Shown one piece after another: positions 23,758 to 36,626 of a stretch of 64,000 nt of DNA. The position numbers were made by a program, and so were the translations under genes. Source of the stretch: Taeniopygia guttata (lineage: Eukaryota > Chordata > Aves > Passeriformes > Estrildidae); NCBI RefSeq assembly GCF_048771995.1, contig NC_133024.1, positions 28,350,001 through 28,414,000 on the forward strand. Reading direction: 5' to 3'. The first letter of the stretch is position 1. The number at the start of each line of letters is the position of its first letter. The notes under the pieces are model-generated. The model did not search any database, was not told the DNA's origin, and saw nothing but the letters and a program-made list of their open reading frames with translations.

Positions 23758-24559
23758 ATTCAGTGAAAGAAAGCACAAATATTTAGGAATATTTTACTGT
23801 AATGGATGAAACGCCCAGGGGTGTAGGGGAAGGAAATCAGCAGGCATCTCAGTGTGGTACAGTGCACTGAACAAAGTGTTCCCAAGCCCCAGGTGTTACT
23901 GGGAGATGGTGGAAGCTTTGCAATGGGACTCGGTGATGGAGGGAATAAAAGAGGTGAACAGACTCTGGTGAAAATCCCCCTGGTACGATTTGCAGAGGTG
24001 GAAATCAGCAAATTGTATTGAATGGTTCTGAGCCAGAACACACCTGCACTGCTGAGTTTTCCTGGGGTTTATCACAGGCTCCCAGTTTAATGACAGGCAA
24101 CAAAACTGGCCTAGGTCACAAGAGGGAGGTGGGAAGTGCAGTGTGCCAGAATCCCACAGAACTCTCTTATTGGCAGAATGGGAAACACGCAAATTACTGC
24201 CAGAGTCTTGGTAAATTGAGGATATTTTACTTCTTACTTGTATATCCTTGGTTCCCTACCACTTATATTCCCTTGGTTCACTTAGTTAATGTTGTTTTCT
24301 CTTTTGATGTTTATGCCCTTTTTTAAAATGCTCTGACTCAGTGTTTCCAGATGGAGATGTGTGTGGCTTTTCTTAAGAACTTGGGAAAAAACTTTTTTTT
24401 CCCCAGTTTCCTGGAAGAAGACAAGCAAGTCAAGCCTGTTTTAAATGGTAATTTTATGAAACCTGGAACACTAATGCGCTGGCAGAAAGGTTACAGCTAC
24501 ACAGCTCTGAGTCATTTTAAGAAAAGGGTTGTCTAATGCAATTTGGGAAAAGTAGTATG

Positions 24560-25100
24560 TGGTCACGTAATTTAAGAATTTAAGAGAATGTGTGTGCCTC
24601 TGAGCAGAATTATATTGCATTGGTGAATTTAATGTCATCACTTATTAACCTTAATTACATTATTTTACCTCTTTTAAACTGTTATCTGACATAGTTCTAG
24701 CAAATGGTGTAATATATTACCTGACTGTTTCATCTTAAGAGTTGAAAAAACAATACAGATTTAAGAAAATGCAATCAAATGTTGTACATATATTCAGTGT
24801 AAATATATATCAATATTACCAGTCTTCTGCATAAACAGTTAGCATTATGCAGATATGTGACCAGATACTTCTTTATTTAACTATCTTCAGCAATATTTTT
24901 CTTAATTAATATAAATTATTTCATTAATAATGCATATTTCTTAATTAATTTCTAAATAATTATGAATATTCATACACATATTAGTCAACCACTGCTACAG
25001 ATGAGTTGAGTCAGATTTATATAAAAATACATGATAAAATGTATTGTGATAAAATGACACGCATAATATATCAGTTCACACTCATTTTATTTCCACTGTG
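24560..25100. other. AT-rich tract 1.4 kb upstream of C1S
   Basis: About 540 bp of strongly AT-rich DNA with repeated homeodomain-type cores: TTAATTAAT at 24903, TTAATTAATTT near 24943, several ATTTAA and TATATA stretches, and TATTCATACACATATTAG. There are no frames of note. It could be a distal regulatory element, a matrix-attachment-like region, or simply neutral AT-rich DNA. The rest of 23758-26489 shows no gene. Confidence 0.4.
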
Positions 25101-26489
25101 CCCATTTTCAAATACACTTGTGGCTTGAAGAGTCACTGACAGGGTTTTTACATTGCTCAGCTCAGAACAGAAAACATCTGCCTGCGATTTATTGTGTATC
25201 TTTCATCACTGTTTTCCTCTTCCCAAAATTCCAGTTCAAAACATCAAGCTGTGCTCCCAAGAGACATCAGAAGGGAGATGGCACACTGGCTTTTTTTCTC
25301 TTTCCATTCTCATTTTGACAAAGAAAACAGACTAGGCATGTTCTTCAGGCAAAGCCTTTATCCTGCCTACAATGAAGTCAGTTATGATTCATCTGGAGGT
25401 GTTTCTCTCCCTTGACAATATGAAGGACTCTTTCAGATGGGCTGTGCTAATGCACTTTGCCTACGGCCTGTTGAAACTTGAAGCCCTTTTTTTCCTGTCT
25501 AAAACAAGCTCTGGAGTGTACAGTGCTGGCTGTAAAGGGTAGAAGCTGTAATGGAATTTTAGATTTTCATTTACAGCCCAGTCCCAGTACAGCTGGTTTG
25601 TGAGGAGGAGTCTAGAGTATCAGTGACAGATATTTCAGCTTGTATTTTGGTCTTGGCTTGTGGGCACTGGCTGGGCTAAGGGTTCTACCTGGTGTAAGTG
25701 TTTGAACTCCTTTCTGCAAGGATCTTAGATCTAACTTGCTGCAGGGCTAAGTCTGATGAACACGAACATGATGAACATGCTCTCTCTTACATGAAGCTCA
25801 CTTGGAAAATAAAAATGTAATTATGTGTTCCTAGTCCTAAATGTGTCCCCATACTGACCCCAGTAAAACCATGTACTCCTGCTGGTAGCCTCAGAGAGGC
25901 ACAACATTGAATAGGCCACTATTTTTTCTTTTATTTTTTTTCCCTAAAAAGGGGTCTCTGAAGCATCTGATGAGGAGCAGTAGCGACAGCCCTGTGGCCA
26001 TTAGGTTGCAGTAAGACTGAACTCCACCAAGGATATCTGTGGAAATGATGATCAAACAGAGTTTTCTGCTCAGAAGCATTGGACTCTCCCTCTTCTACAC
26101 CCTTTGGATGTTGTTCTCAACTTTAAAAAGGGAGGGGAACGAAGAGGGGAGGTAAGGCAGTCGAAAACTCTATTCCCCTCCCTTTTCCCCAAAGTCATCT
26201 GATTTCCCGAAAATACAGCCAGACTGGTGCGCTCCCCACGGCAACTTCAGCCAAGAGGATTGTGCAACTCTCTCTGGGAATTCCCCTTCCTGCCGAGAGC
26301 TTTCAAAGCCAGCATCTCACGCTCGAGGGAAGGCTGGGAAGCCGCATCCCACAGACAGAGGGTGCTGCTATATTGCGAATTAGAGCTCCCTTCCCAAAAC
26401 TCAGCTTTGGGTGCGTTTGGAGGAGGGTGTGCACAGGAAGAAAAAAGAGAGAAAGAAAAGAGAAGAGACAAGAAAACCAGACGTGAACT

Positions 26490-29400
26490 ATGGAGAAAAG
26501 GTAAATTTTGCAGGCATTAGAAATGAGAACGGACATACTCCCCAGTGTCGTTGTCTGACAGCTAGAAGGGTCAGGACAAGGCACTTCCTAACCCCAGGGT
26601 CTTAGCATAATTTTTGAGGTGCTGGGAAGAATGGACTGGTACTTCTGGGGGACGTGTTCTCTGTCAATTTATTGTGCACCAACGTGGTGTCTGGATTCGC
26701 TGGTGGTCATAAGGGGAGAGCACTGGTGAGTACCAAGACAGAGATTTTGTCCTTATGGATCTTAGCCTCCCTTCTTGATGCTTGGGTTTGCTCTGTGCAG
26801 GAAGGGACAGAGATATAAACTTACTTTTCACACAAAACCTTGATGTAGTCTCCCCAGGGTGGGATTTTAGGGTCTTCAACCTGCTTAGCAGACACACAGT
26901 CATTAAGGCAACATTAACCAATCACAGTTTTTTTTGTCCCAGAGCATAAGTCCAAAGTCCAGCTCCTGAACGTTTTCAGAAAGGAAGAACTGCTTTTTCC
27001 AGATGTGGTGAGTTATTAAATCTCAAGGTTTATTAGTAATTGCATTCTACGAATCATGTGTTTGCCCTCTAAGGCTCTACTGATTTTCAAATCTGAATGT
27101 ATCTAGAGCTCAAATAGCCTCCGGAACAGGGCAATGAGTAAGGAAGAGCACTTACGATCCCTGTGTTCAGTTCCTGCAGTGTTACCAGCTGTTACAGAGA
27201 CTGAGACAAGCAGAGAACATGGCTGAGATTGTACTCCTATGTGGAAAGTTACAGGAGAAAAACAAGCCCACAGATCCACAGCACTGGCCTTTGAAACTCG
27301 GGAGGCAGGAGCTCTGCTGCAAGCCACGTGCAGTCAAAGTCTAGCTTGTTCTCTGGGGTTGTGCTCATATGAAAATGGAGAACACTACTGCCATGTCACC
27401 TTCCCTTCTCTTTCCTCAGGTCCCTGATCTTCTTCTGTCTCCCCATCTGGGCTGATGCAGCCTCTATGTATGGAGAGATCTTGTCACCCAATTATCCTCA
27501 GGTGTATCCCAATTACGCAAACGAAACTTGGCAAATCCAGGTCCCTGTGGGATATGGTATTCACCTTTATTTCACACATCTGGACCTCGAGCCATCACAG
27601 GACTGTGAATATGACTTTGTGAAGGTACTGTCTGTTCCTTGAGTGAGAAAAAGACAAGAAGGCAGGTTAGAGCACAGAACAGCAAAGCTGTGCACAAAGC
27701 TCAGAGCTGGGAGAGGAGTTATGCACAGCCTTCCTGTTCTGAGCTCCAAGTAGTCCAAATGACTGGTTGTGTCTCCACTAGCAGTCATGAAATCCATTTG
27801 TTTGCTTTATAACCATGTGAGTGTTGTCTGCCAACCGTGTCCCATTTACGCTCCATCCCATGTTTTTCCATATTTGTAGGAAAAGTCTTCTTAAGCATCA
27901 CTGACACATCTCTATTGCAAGGCATATTCCTAGCCATTGAAATATGTGTCTAAAAAGACCATTTTCTTAGGGCAATAGTTGTCTGTTCCTGAAATTATTT
28001 GGAATTAATAGATGAGTGGACATAGATGATGTATTGCAAACAGAAATTGATTGGAAAGGATGGAGGTTAGAAACAATCCATCTGTGTAGGGATAGTGGCC
28101 ACTCAAATAAAGTGCTGTGGTCCCTGGCACCACAGTTTTTTTATGATCCATGCACCACAGATTTCTTAGAGCCAGTTCTGTTCTATGTTGTCCTACAAGG
28201 CACAAAAGATCAAGCACTTCCACACAAACTGACAGAAACAAGACCACACTATCCTGCCATAGCTCTGTGTGAAAAGGGGCAGTAAGGGCAAGTGAAGCAC
28301 CAGGACAGCTTTGAGGAGGACCAAGGTGGGACAGAAGGATGAGTATGCTCTGTAATAACCTGTGTCCTTTTGCAACAAACCAATGAGCCTGTTAGGCTGC
28401 TCAGTGGACTGTCATGGTTGGTTTTGCTGCTTTGGAATACAGTTTTTTGGGGTTTTTATTTGGTACAAGTGGGCCTGAAGAAAGGATGTTAACAGCAAAG
28501 AGTATGGCTTAATTTATATCTGAAAAATTGAGATAAGCATTTCACTGGGAAAACAGAAGGAAGGAGCACTCTTCAAGTGTCTTATGAACATCATGAAACT
28601 GGCTCTTGAGGGGCTCCACTTGGCTGCACCTGAGCACCTAAAAGCTGAAAGGCTCAAGCGTTGGTAATTCCACATGTTGCAGTAGCGAGGTGAGGTGTCT
28701 CTGAATTCTTCTGCAGATCCTGTCTGGTGGCTACGTTGAAGGTGTGCTTTGTGGGCAGAAGAAACCTCGTGCCCCTGGCTCCTGGATTGTGGAGGAATTT
28801 CGTGTCCCTTACAATACCCTCACTATGATATTCCAATCAGACTTTTCCAATGAGGAGCATTTCACTGGTTTTGCTGCCTACTACATTGCAGTGGGTAAGG
28901 TTAAAACAGCCTCCTCTGAATCTTGGTAGTGTCCAGACTGGGAGGAAAGGTGACAAGAAGGGTTTTTCTTACAGAAATGCCTTATTTAAAGAGATCCCAG
29001 CAGACAGAGCTGCATTCCAGTATGGCCAGTATAATTACTCTTAGAGATGCCTTTTCCTTGCTGTCCACTAGTGTTTGCTTCAATTTCTCCTTCCCTCGGG
29101 GCCCTCTCCTAATTTGGCTGATTCATCTTTTCACACTTGCAGACTTGGACGAGTGCATGGATTTCGTGGATGAACCCTGCAGTCATTACTGTAATAATTA
29201 TATTGGAGGTTACTTCTGCAGCTGTCCACCAGATTATTTCCTCTATAACGATAACAAAACTTGTGGAGGTAAGAGATGTGTATTATCTGTGGTCAACAGC
29301 AAGAATTAATTTAGGCCAAGTGTGATATTGCACTTGGAAGACTTTATCAACCTTCTCAGCCATTTATGACAGATATATTTTGGGAGGGAAAACCCATCCC

Positions 29401-32400
29401 AGAGCAAATCTGAACTGCCATAGACAGTGGTTTGGGGAATTTCTATTAACATACTTGTAACAATTTTATTTTTATTTCTGTGTCAAGAGAATTAAAAAAC
29501 TACTGGATGGCATTCTTTAGAGGCTATGATGGAAAAGCTTCTTAGCATACTGCTGTGAATCTTTAAATCTCTAACAAAGTAGGGAAGTTCCATAAGGAAA
29601 CAAAAATTGCCAAGGGCCTGCTTCGCTTGAACAAAAAAGTTGCCAGATCACAAATGGTGCATGTTGAAAGGAGTATAATACGAGGACCTGAGAATGAGGC
29701 AAGGAAGCCTAAATCCCAAGTGGAGGGTAAAAAGGAGTTAAAGTCCCTGGCTTATTGAGAGACTGGCCCTGGCTTCAGTTTCTTGGGAAGATGCAATGTT
29801 GTGGCATGGTAATTGCAGGTGTCTGGGTAGACTGGGAATGTGCCAGTGGAAGAGGGAGAGCTTGTCAGGTGTACACATGGGCCATTTCCTTTCTGAATCC
29901 TACTCATGTTCCTTCCTCAATCCTAGTGAACTGCAGTGGGAACGTCTTCACTGAGCCATCAGGGGAGATTGCCAGCCCCAATTATCCCAACCAGTACCCA
30001 GAGAACTCTCGGTGTGACTACCGCGTGGCTCTGAGCCCGGGCTACTCCGTGGTGCTGACCATTCGCAGCGACGACTTCGACGTGGAACCAGCCGACTCCA
30101 AGGGGACCTGCCACGACAGCTTAACTGTAGGTGTGCAGCTTAGAGAGCTTAGGAGTCAGGGTGCTCTGAGTCACCCATCAATCTCCTCTTATTTAGAAGG
30201 CTTTGGTACTGCTTAACTTTGTTTTCGATTATGTCGTCTTTTGGAGTTTGTGGGAATACATTTGAATAGGTGTGCATTGCGTGTGTATCTTAATAGCTTT
30301 CTCAATAAATTTGGAATTTCTCATTTATTCTTCTTTGATATTTTCCCAGATTGTCGCTGGAAAACAGCATTTCGGTCCCTATTGTGGCAGCAAATTCCCA
30401 GGTCCTTCGGAAATCAGAACCAGGAGCAACATTCTTGACATAATCTTCCAGACAGACCAGGGCACACAACACAGAGGCTGGAAAATACGCTACTATGGGG
30501 ACCGTGAGTAAACGCTTGGGAATGTGTTCACTCTGCTGCTGAGTTAGGGACAGGGTTTGTCCCAGGTCACATTCGTGGCACAGCAGCATGTTAACATGTT
30601 CACAGCTGCTGGTACTGAGTAAGGGTATGCCTGTCTTTTGGGAGAAAAATATCACTGGGAGAAAGAGGCTGGGAGCTGGAAGGAGGGTAGATCTTGAACC
30701 AGTTCATCGCTGATTTCCACCTATCTTTTCAAAGCTGTAACCTGCCCCATGAGTGTCATCTCCAACTCTGTTCTTGACCCAAAGAAGGACAGGTATATCT
30801 TAAAGGACACTGTGAAGGTGACCTGTGTGGAAGGCTACGAAATTGTGAGGGTAAGTGAAATAAAAAAGCACATGTCCCTCTGGCCTGCCCAGCAAGATCT
30901 GGAGGCCATTCCCATCAGGGGTCCTGAGTACTTTTGGGAACCCAAAGATTTCAACACAGCAGTAGTTAGAGGAATCCTCTTCCAGCCACTGCAGCATTTT
31001 GAGGCCCCTCCATTGGAGCACCTGTGTCAGATGTATTTCATGTCCAGGGACTTACATGGATCATATGGCTTTTTTTTCCTAGCAACGAGACAGCATCACA
31101 AGTTTTGTCTCCAGCTGTCAGGAAAATGGTGAATGGAGCAACTCCCATTTGAGCTGTGTTCGTAAGTGACCTGTGTCTGTATCATGGGAAGGGAATTGGA
31201 ATGAAGTGTTTAGGCTCTAGATCCACCATATCTCCAGATTAGGAGGATGCTGAAGTACTGGCATGTGAGCATGCTGAAGGGACAGAGAAAGTGAGCCCAC
31301 ATGACTGCACAGGGATTAGAGAAGTTGAGTGCTTCCCTGTCATACAAAATAATCATATTGTTGAGTGAGGGTGCCCCTTAGATTGCATTTGATCCTTTTG
31401 GTTTCTTCTCCACAGCTGTGAACTGTGGTGATCCCCCTCCTGTTGACAACGCCCAAGCCTCATATGTGTCCGAACTCCAGGAGCCTCTGTACACAGCTGC
31501 TGTCCGCTATCAGTGTGAGGCACCCTACTACACGCTGGAGAACAAAGGGCATGGTGAGCATTGCCTCTGCTGCACAGTCATATTCCTTTGGTTAAAGGCC
31601 TAAGGAATGGCTCTGGCATCGCCATGGGGCTGGGATTTTGTGCCGTCAGGTCAAGACTGGTGTGGGGTTGCAGGCAGTAGTTTAGTGCTGCCTCTGCATT
31701 TAATACACTCTAACAATGTTGACCTTAAATGCATTAACAAGTCCTCTCTCTCTCTGTTTGCCTTGCGAGTGAACCATGCAGGTTTTTGTCACATGTAGCA
31801 CAGAGTTCTGGTGGAAAAGTAAAGGACTCAAGAAATCTGTTAGATGAGGTTTCTCCCAAAAAGGGATAGAAGCACCCTGGTAGAGAGATAACAGCAATGT
31901 TTACAAAGCTGCGCTTGCCTTGGAAATAAGAAGGTTGATATACCATGTACAGTAGTGTTATTTAGCCTGTGTTTATCTTGATTGTGTCCTTATGGAACTC
32001 TTTTTTCTCTCATGTTTTCCAAGTGATATATCGGTGCTCAGCCAGCGGTGAATGGGTCAATGAAAAGATGGGAACAAAGCTACCAAAATGTGTTCCAGGT
32101 ACTACCAAATAATATATGGGCATGCAGCATAGGAAGAACACTGCTTCTTTGATATCTCTATTTTTCTTTTCTTAACTTCCAGCTGATAGAGTGAATTTTA
32201 AAGCCTGTGTACTGCTCAGTTTATCCTCATAGAGGAGGCAGCATGACTTGGCCTAGTTGTGCATGATGCCTGTTCACTCTTTCAAAGCCCCAGATCCTCA
32301 CTGGCAAAGTACAAGATCCAGGTGGAGGAGATTCAACTCTCTTTAAAGTTCAGTCACAGCTTAGACAGTGGTTTGGATTATACAAGTACACAGTGAAAAA

Positions 32401-34416
32401 GGCAAACTGAAAGATAAAGCTCAGGGAATTTACTACCCAAGAGGAGGCTACAAAGAATACGAAGCCAAATTCTTCTCAGTGGGACACAGCAAAAAAAGGC
32501 AATGACAGGCTCGAGTTGCAACAAAGGAAATTCTGATTGTATCTAAGGAAAAATACTCCCCCAGAGCACTGGAACTGCTGTCCAGAGAGGCTGGCTAATC
32601 ACTACCTCGGGAGATAATCAGAAGTTACCTGTCAAAGCCCCTGAGTAACCTGGCTTTGGAGTTAGGAGGTCAGGGGGGAGGGCAGTTAGGGAGGAATAGG
32701 TTGAGCTAAAGGCACTGAGAAGTACCTTCCAGCATAAATCTTCCTATGATTATGGGGAATTCTTTAACAAATACTGCTTCATGTAAATTAGAAGATATCT
32801 GCTGGCTATAGTTCCTTAATCTCTGATTTTCTAACCAAGGATTCAATGAAAACAAGGTAATGTGATAAGAAATCAGTTTCCTAGAAATGTCAGAATGATC
32901 ATTCTTATTTATGTCCTTATTATTAACATTCTGCAAAATGTTACTGAACATTTTGCTCAAAAAGCATGGAGCATCCCTACATCCAGAAGACCCACAGATA
33001 AGATCCCAAACTGCTTAAGATTTTACATACTTATAGAATGGAGAGGCAAAATGGTAAAACATCAGTGACAAACCTGAACTCTTAACCTGAGAGTATCTGG
33101 AGTTCAGAAAAACAAAAAACAAAAAACAAAAAACACACACACAAAAAAACCCCAAAACCCAACCAAACCAAACCAAACCAAAAAAATATATATTTAAAGA
33201 GCAGTGTCACATTTCTAAGAAATCAAACAAGCATTTTTTCAAAGACAATCCCTTCATCTAAAGAGCATAATTCAGCAAGGAAAAATGCCAACTATAAGGC
33301 AATTAAATTGTGAGCTTTGACATACCTAACACTGTCAGGGTGACAGCTGCTTTCCAGAAAACTGAATTTTAGAATGAGTATTTTAAATCTAAATTGAGTG
33401 TTGATAGTTTTTTCCCTAGAATTTTCTTTGATTTCTCTGTAAATACTAATTGCAAACTCTGTGGCATAAAATATAAACATGGTTACTCAGATTCAAAAAT
33501 TACTTAGAGGACACAGGAAGGAGGGGACTGTGAGCTTTTTGGCAGCACCAAGGAACTCCCTGTTTGTAACTGCTAATTCTCCCATCTTGTCTTTCTCCCA
33601 TCTTTATTTCTTTTCTTTCCAGTCTGTGGGGTGCCTAGCAATCCCATCCGAGACACAGGAAGGATTTTTGGAGGCACCCGTGCAGAAAAGGGGAACTTTC
33701 CCTGGCAGGTGTATTTCAGTGACCCCAGAGCAAGTGGAGTGCTCATCTCTGACAGATGGGTGATGACTGCAGCTCATGTGCTGGATGGATATGACAAACC
33801 CCCCATGTATGCTGGGGTAATCAATGTTCGTAGAGAATTCCTGAAGTCAGAAGCTGAAAACCTTATCCCAGAAGCTTCATTCATCCATCCTGGTTGGAAG
33901 GAGGAGCCCGCAGAACCCAGGATCGATTTTGATAATGATATTGCGCTGCTGAAGCTGAAGGAACCCGTGAAGATGGGTCCAAACATCTCACCCATCTGTC
34001 TTCCTGGTAAATCACCTGAATATGAGCTGGAAGAAGGGACTCTGGGCTACATTGCTGGATGGGGTCGGAGAGAGAAGGGAAGGCTCCCTGCTGATCTTTG
34101 GAAGGCCCAGATTCCCGTGGTGAACATGGACAAGTGCCGATCTGTGAAACCAGAGGGCTTCGATGATTCCGTCACTTACATATTCACGGACAATATGATC
34201 TGCGCTGGCGGTGGCAAGGACAGCTGCCAGGGGGACAGTGGTGGAGCCTATGCCATCCAGGACCCTCTGAATGCCACCCGCTACTACGTCGCGGGACTCA
34301 TCTCCTGGGGGCCAAAATGTGGCACCTTCGGCCTTTACACCAAGGTGGTGCGGTACTTGGACTGGATCAGAGAGACCATGCGCGAGCACGAGGGTGAGGA
34401 GGCTTGGCAGAAATAG
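26490..34416 (+). CDS. C1S: Complement C1s serine protease
   Basis: C1s is the effector protease of the C1 complex. After activation by C1r it cleaves C4 and C2. Eleven coding exons: 26490-26500, 27420-27624, 28717-28894, 29143-29268, 29927-30126, 30350-30503, 30735-30850, 31083-31161, 31416-31553, 32024-32098 and 33623-34416, giving 691 aa (human 688). The first coding exon holds only 11 bases. The signal peptide is [17 protein letters not shown]. Domains: CUB1 ~20-131, Ca-binding EGF 132-173 (hydroxylation motif C148-x-N150 to C157), CUB2 174-291, CCP1 292-357, CCP2 357-428, protease 442-691. The catalytic triad is His479, Asp533, Ser633, with specificity Asp627. The whole protease domain is in one exon and Ser633 uses AGT, both features of the C1r/C1s/MASP-2 group. 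The activation bond is Arg441-Ile442, followed by Phe443 where Ile is usual. Convergent with C1R. Confidence 0.97.
32440..32735 (+). repeat. Old CR1 fragment in the last C1S intron
   Basis: Diverged CR1 3' region in plus orientation: AATTCTTCTCAGTGGGACAC, AGGCAATGACAGGCTCGAGT, AGCACTGGAACTGCTGTCCA, GAGAGGCTGGCTAATCACTA, with a decayed tail near 32735. More eroded than the copies at 20.4 and 23.4 kb. Confidence 0.75.
33113..33189. repeat. A-rich simple repeat (CAAAAA and CCAAA units)
   Basis: ACAAAAAACAAAAAAC, then ACACACACACAAAAA, then CCAAACCAAACCAAACCAAA, then AAAAATATATAT. A compound low-complexity tract in the last C1S intron, probably variable in length between individuals. Confidence 0.9.
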
Positions 34417-34629
34417 CTGTTTGTGCTTTCAGCACCGTCACCCTCTCCAAATGTGACCCTGTTCACTCTGTGTATACAATGGGCAATATATAAACACATT
34501 GTAATTCTTCCTGTCTACGCTGAGTGGAGAGTCAGGAGTATGGATCTGTTTCTCCCACTGTCACCATGTCTGGGAAGGGAAATTCTCCTTCTTCCACTCA
34601 TAGTAGTGTAAAAGGAAGACATTATTCTG

Positions 34630-34635
34630 AATAAA
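34630..34635 (+). terminator. Likely C1S polyadenylation signal (AATAAA)
   Basis: AATAAA lies 214 bp past the C1S stop, followed by T-rich and TG-rich DNA (CTTTCATTTTTTTTC). Other hexamers at 34834 (ATTAAA) and 35180 (AATAAA) could give longer mRNAs. The region 34417-36626 between the C1S and C1R stop codons contains these signals, one old CR1 piece and no gene. Confidence 0.6.
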
Positions 34636-35314
34636 AGAGACTCCTTCTGCTTCCTTTCATTTTTTTTCTACCCTATTTTTTCCCACTTGGAAAAGACCTA
34701 GCTGTGCCCCATTGAAGCCTGACAGGGAGGTTTCAATGAAGACGAGAGAGAATAATGGTTGGTTCTCATGGAAGGTTCAGAGCCTGGTTTGTGATTTATG
34801 TATTTCCTGACCTGTTCAGAATATCTAACAGCATTAAAGAATGTCCAAACTGCCTTTTGTGCAATGTACTATTGTGTCTATAACGCCTTTCTTCTTCTCA
34901 GTCTAGACCTAGTTCTCCTTGAAACTCCCTAAATCAAGTGTCTAATCATATTGTGACCTGTCAGCTTTCATCAAGCTGGAACTTGTAGTAGTTCACCTCT
35001 CTACCAGAGTCTTTATAAAGTTCTTCTGAGATGGTCCCATCTCACTGATCCACCATTACCAGGAATGAGGACTTCAGACTTCTGAATTAAGTTGAAGAGA
35101 CCAGACATCTTCAAAAGAATTTCATTCACCTGTCCTCATGCTTCACCTTTTTTTCAAATTTTATTGAGTTAGAAAAGAAATAAAGCTTGATTTTTATCCC
35201 AAAACACTATCTTCTCTTAATTTAGGGAAGGAATGTTACCTGATGTGTTAGAGGTAAAGGTCCTATATCACTCACAGACATCCTTCCACCGAGATGATCA
35301 GGGAACAGGGACAG

Positions 35315-35520
35315 ATGGCATATACTGAAAGATTGAGTTTGTTCAGCTTGAAGAGGAGGAAGCAGATAAGAAGGGGGATCTAACTGCTATATTCAGATAC
35401 CTAAATTTCCAGTTGGGCTTTTTCCTAGCATGTGGGTCAGCACTGGAACAGGTGCCACAACAGACTGTCCCTAGATCTCTTGATAACTTTCCCTGAAGCT
35501 CTGAAGCTAGCCCCACTGTC
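35315..35520 (+). repeat. Very old CR1 fragment between C1S and C1R
   Basis: Eroded CR1 features in plus orientation: GTTCAGCTTGAAGAGGAGGA, GGGGGATCTAACTGCTATAT and GTCAGCACTGGAACAGGTG. The tail is not recognisable. Confidence 0.65.
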
Positions 35521-35848
35521 AGCAATGGATCAAACAGAGATATCTTCTTCCACCCTAAGTTTTTATAGGAGTTTAAGAAATGGTGAGGAGGATATGTGCA
35601 GCTCTTGGGAGATTTCATATGGAAGCACCTTGAGTTTTGTGTAACAAGAGAAGCATCATTGGATTGTTGGACTAGTAACCAAGTATCTTATATCTTGTTT
35701 CTCTCAATTACTCATAAGACTACAGTAGGATATTTTACAGTAGAAAAACTAGTCAAGAAGATAGCTCCAGAGAATACCCAGAACACAAGAGAGGTCGGCT
35801 TTTCTCTGAGTCAGCATCATTTTAGAGCTGCTGTCCTGCAGTTAAAGA

Positions 35849-35854
35849 TTTATT
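35849..35854 (-). terminator. Candidate C1R polyadenylation signal (AATAAA on minus strand)
   Basis: TTTATT on the plus strand (AATAAA on minus) lies about 775 bp past the C1R stop codon. A second TTTATT near 35159 would overlap the C1S 3' region. Which one is used cannot be decided from the sequence. Confidence 0.4.
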
Positions 35855-36626
35855 TCAGATAGTATTAAAAAAATCCATCCTCAGCTTCTGATCAGTAAAG
35901 TCTCCTTAGTTCTCTTCTCCATGAGATTGGCTGTTGTCTTTCCTGCTTTTGGAATGTGGCACCATACAGACAAGTTATTTTTGCCTCCCTTGAAGCCATC
36001 TGCAGTTTTGGACCAGGTTATCTAATGGTAGTGTTGGGACAGATAAGCAGCTGCCACAGGCCATTGCCAAACTGGAAACACTTTAATGGTAGGTAAAGTA
36101 ATTCCTATACAAAGTCCATAAGTTGCTTTCAGTGGTGAGAAGTATTCAGTTGTTAAAAACATAGACAAAAAAAATGTAAAGCACCTGGTTCATCCAGCAA
36201 GTATTTTAATATTCATAGACTCTCACTGATGCCAGTGGGCTTATGCACACTGTACCCAGCAGAAACCACCCCATCCTTCAAGGAAGTCTTCTTCCCTGCA
36301 ACCTTCCCACAAAAAAGAGTACAGAAGTAGACTGCAGTAGTCTCATGATATCATCAGCATTTCAAACAATAACATGTTTGCTGTCATGAGATTTCCTGAG
36401 ATGATTAAGGCTTCATCTGGTTTTAAGATTTGTATGAACCAGAATACCCACAAAGGTGTCCCCCAAGCTGCTGATGGTACAATCAAGCAGCGTGGTGGCT
36501 TTCAGAAGTGCTCATGAAGGTTACATGCTTTGCGTGTTTGAAAAGCCTTTGGGACAGCATGAAAAGCTTTGCTATAATTTGCTGAGTCTGGAAGTTGATA
36601 TGCTTCAGGTAGTAGGATGGCAATAC

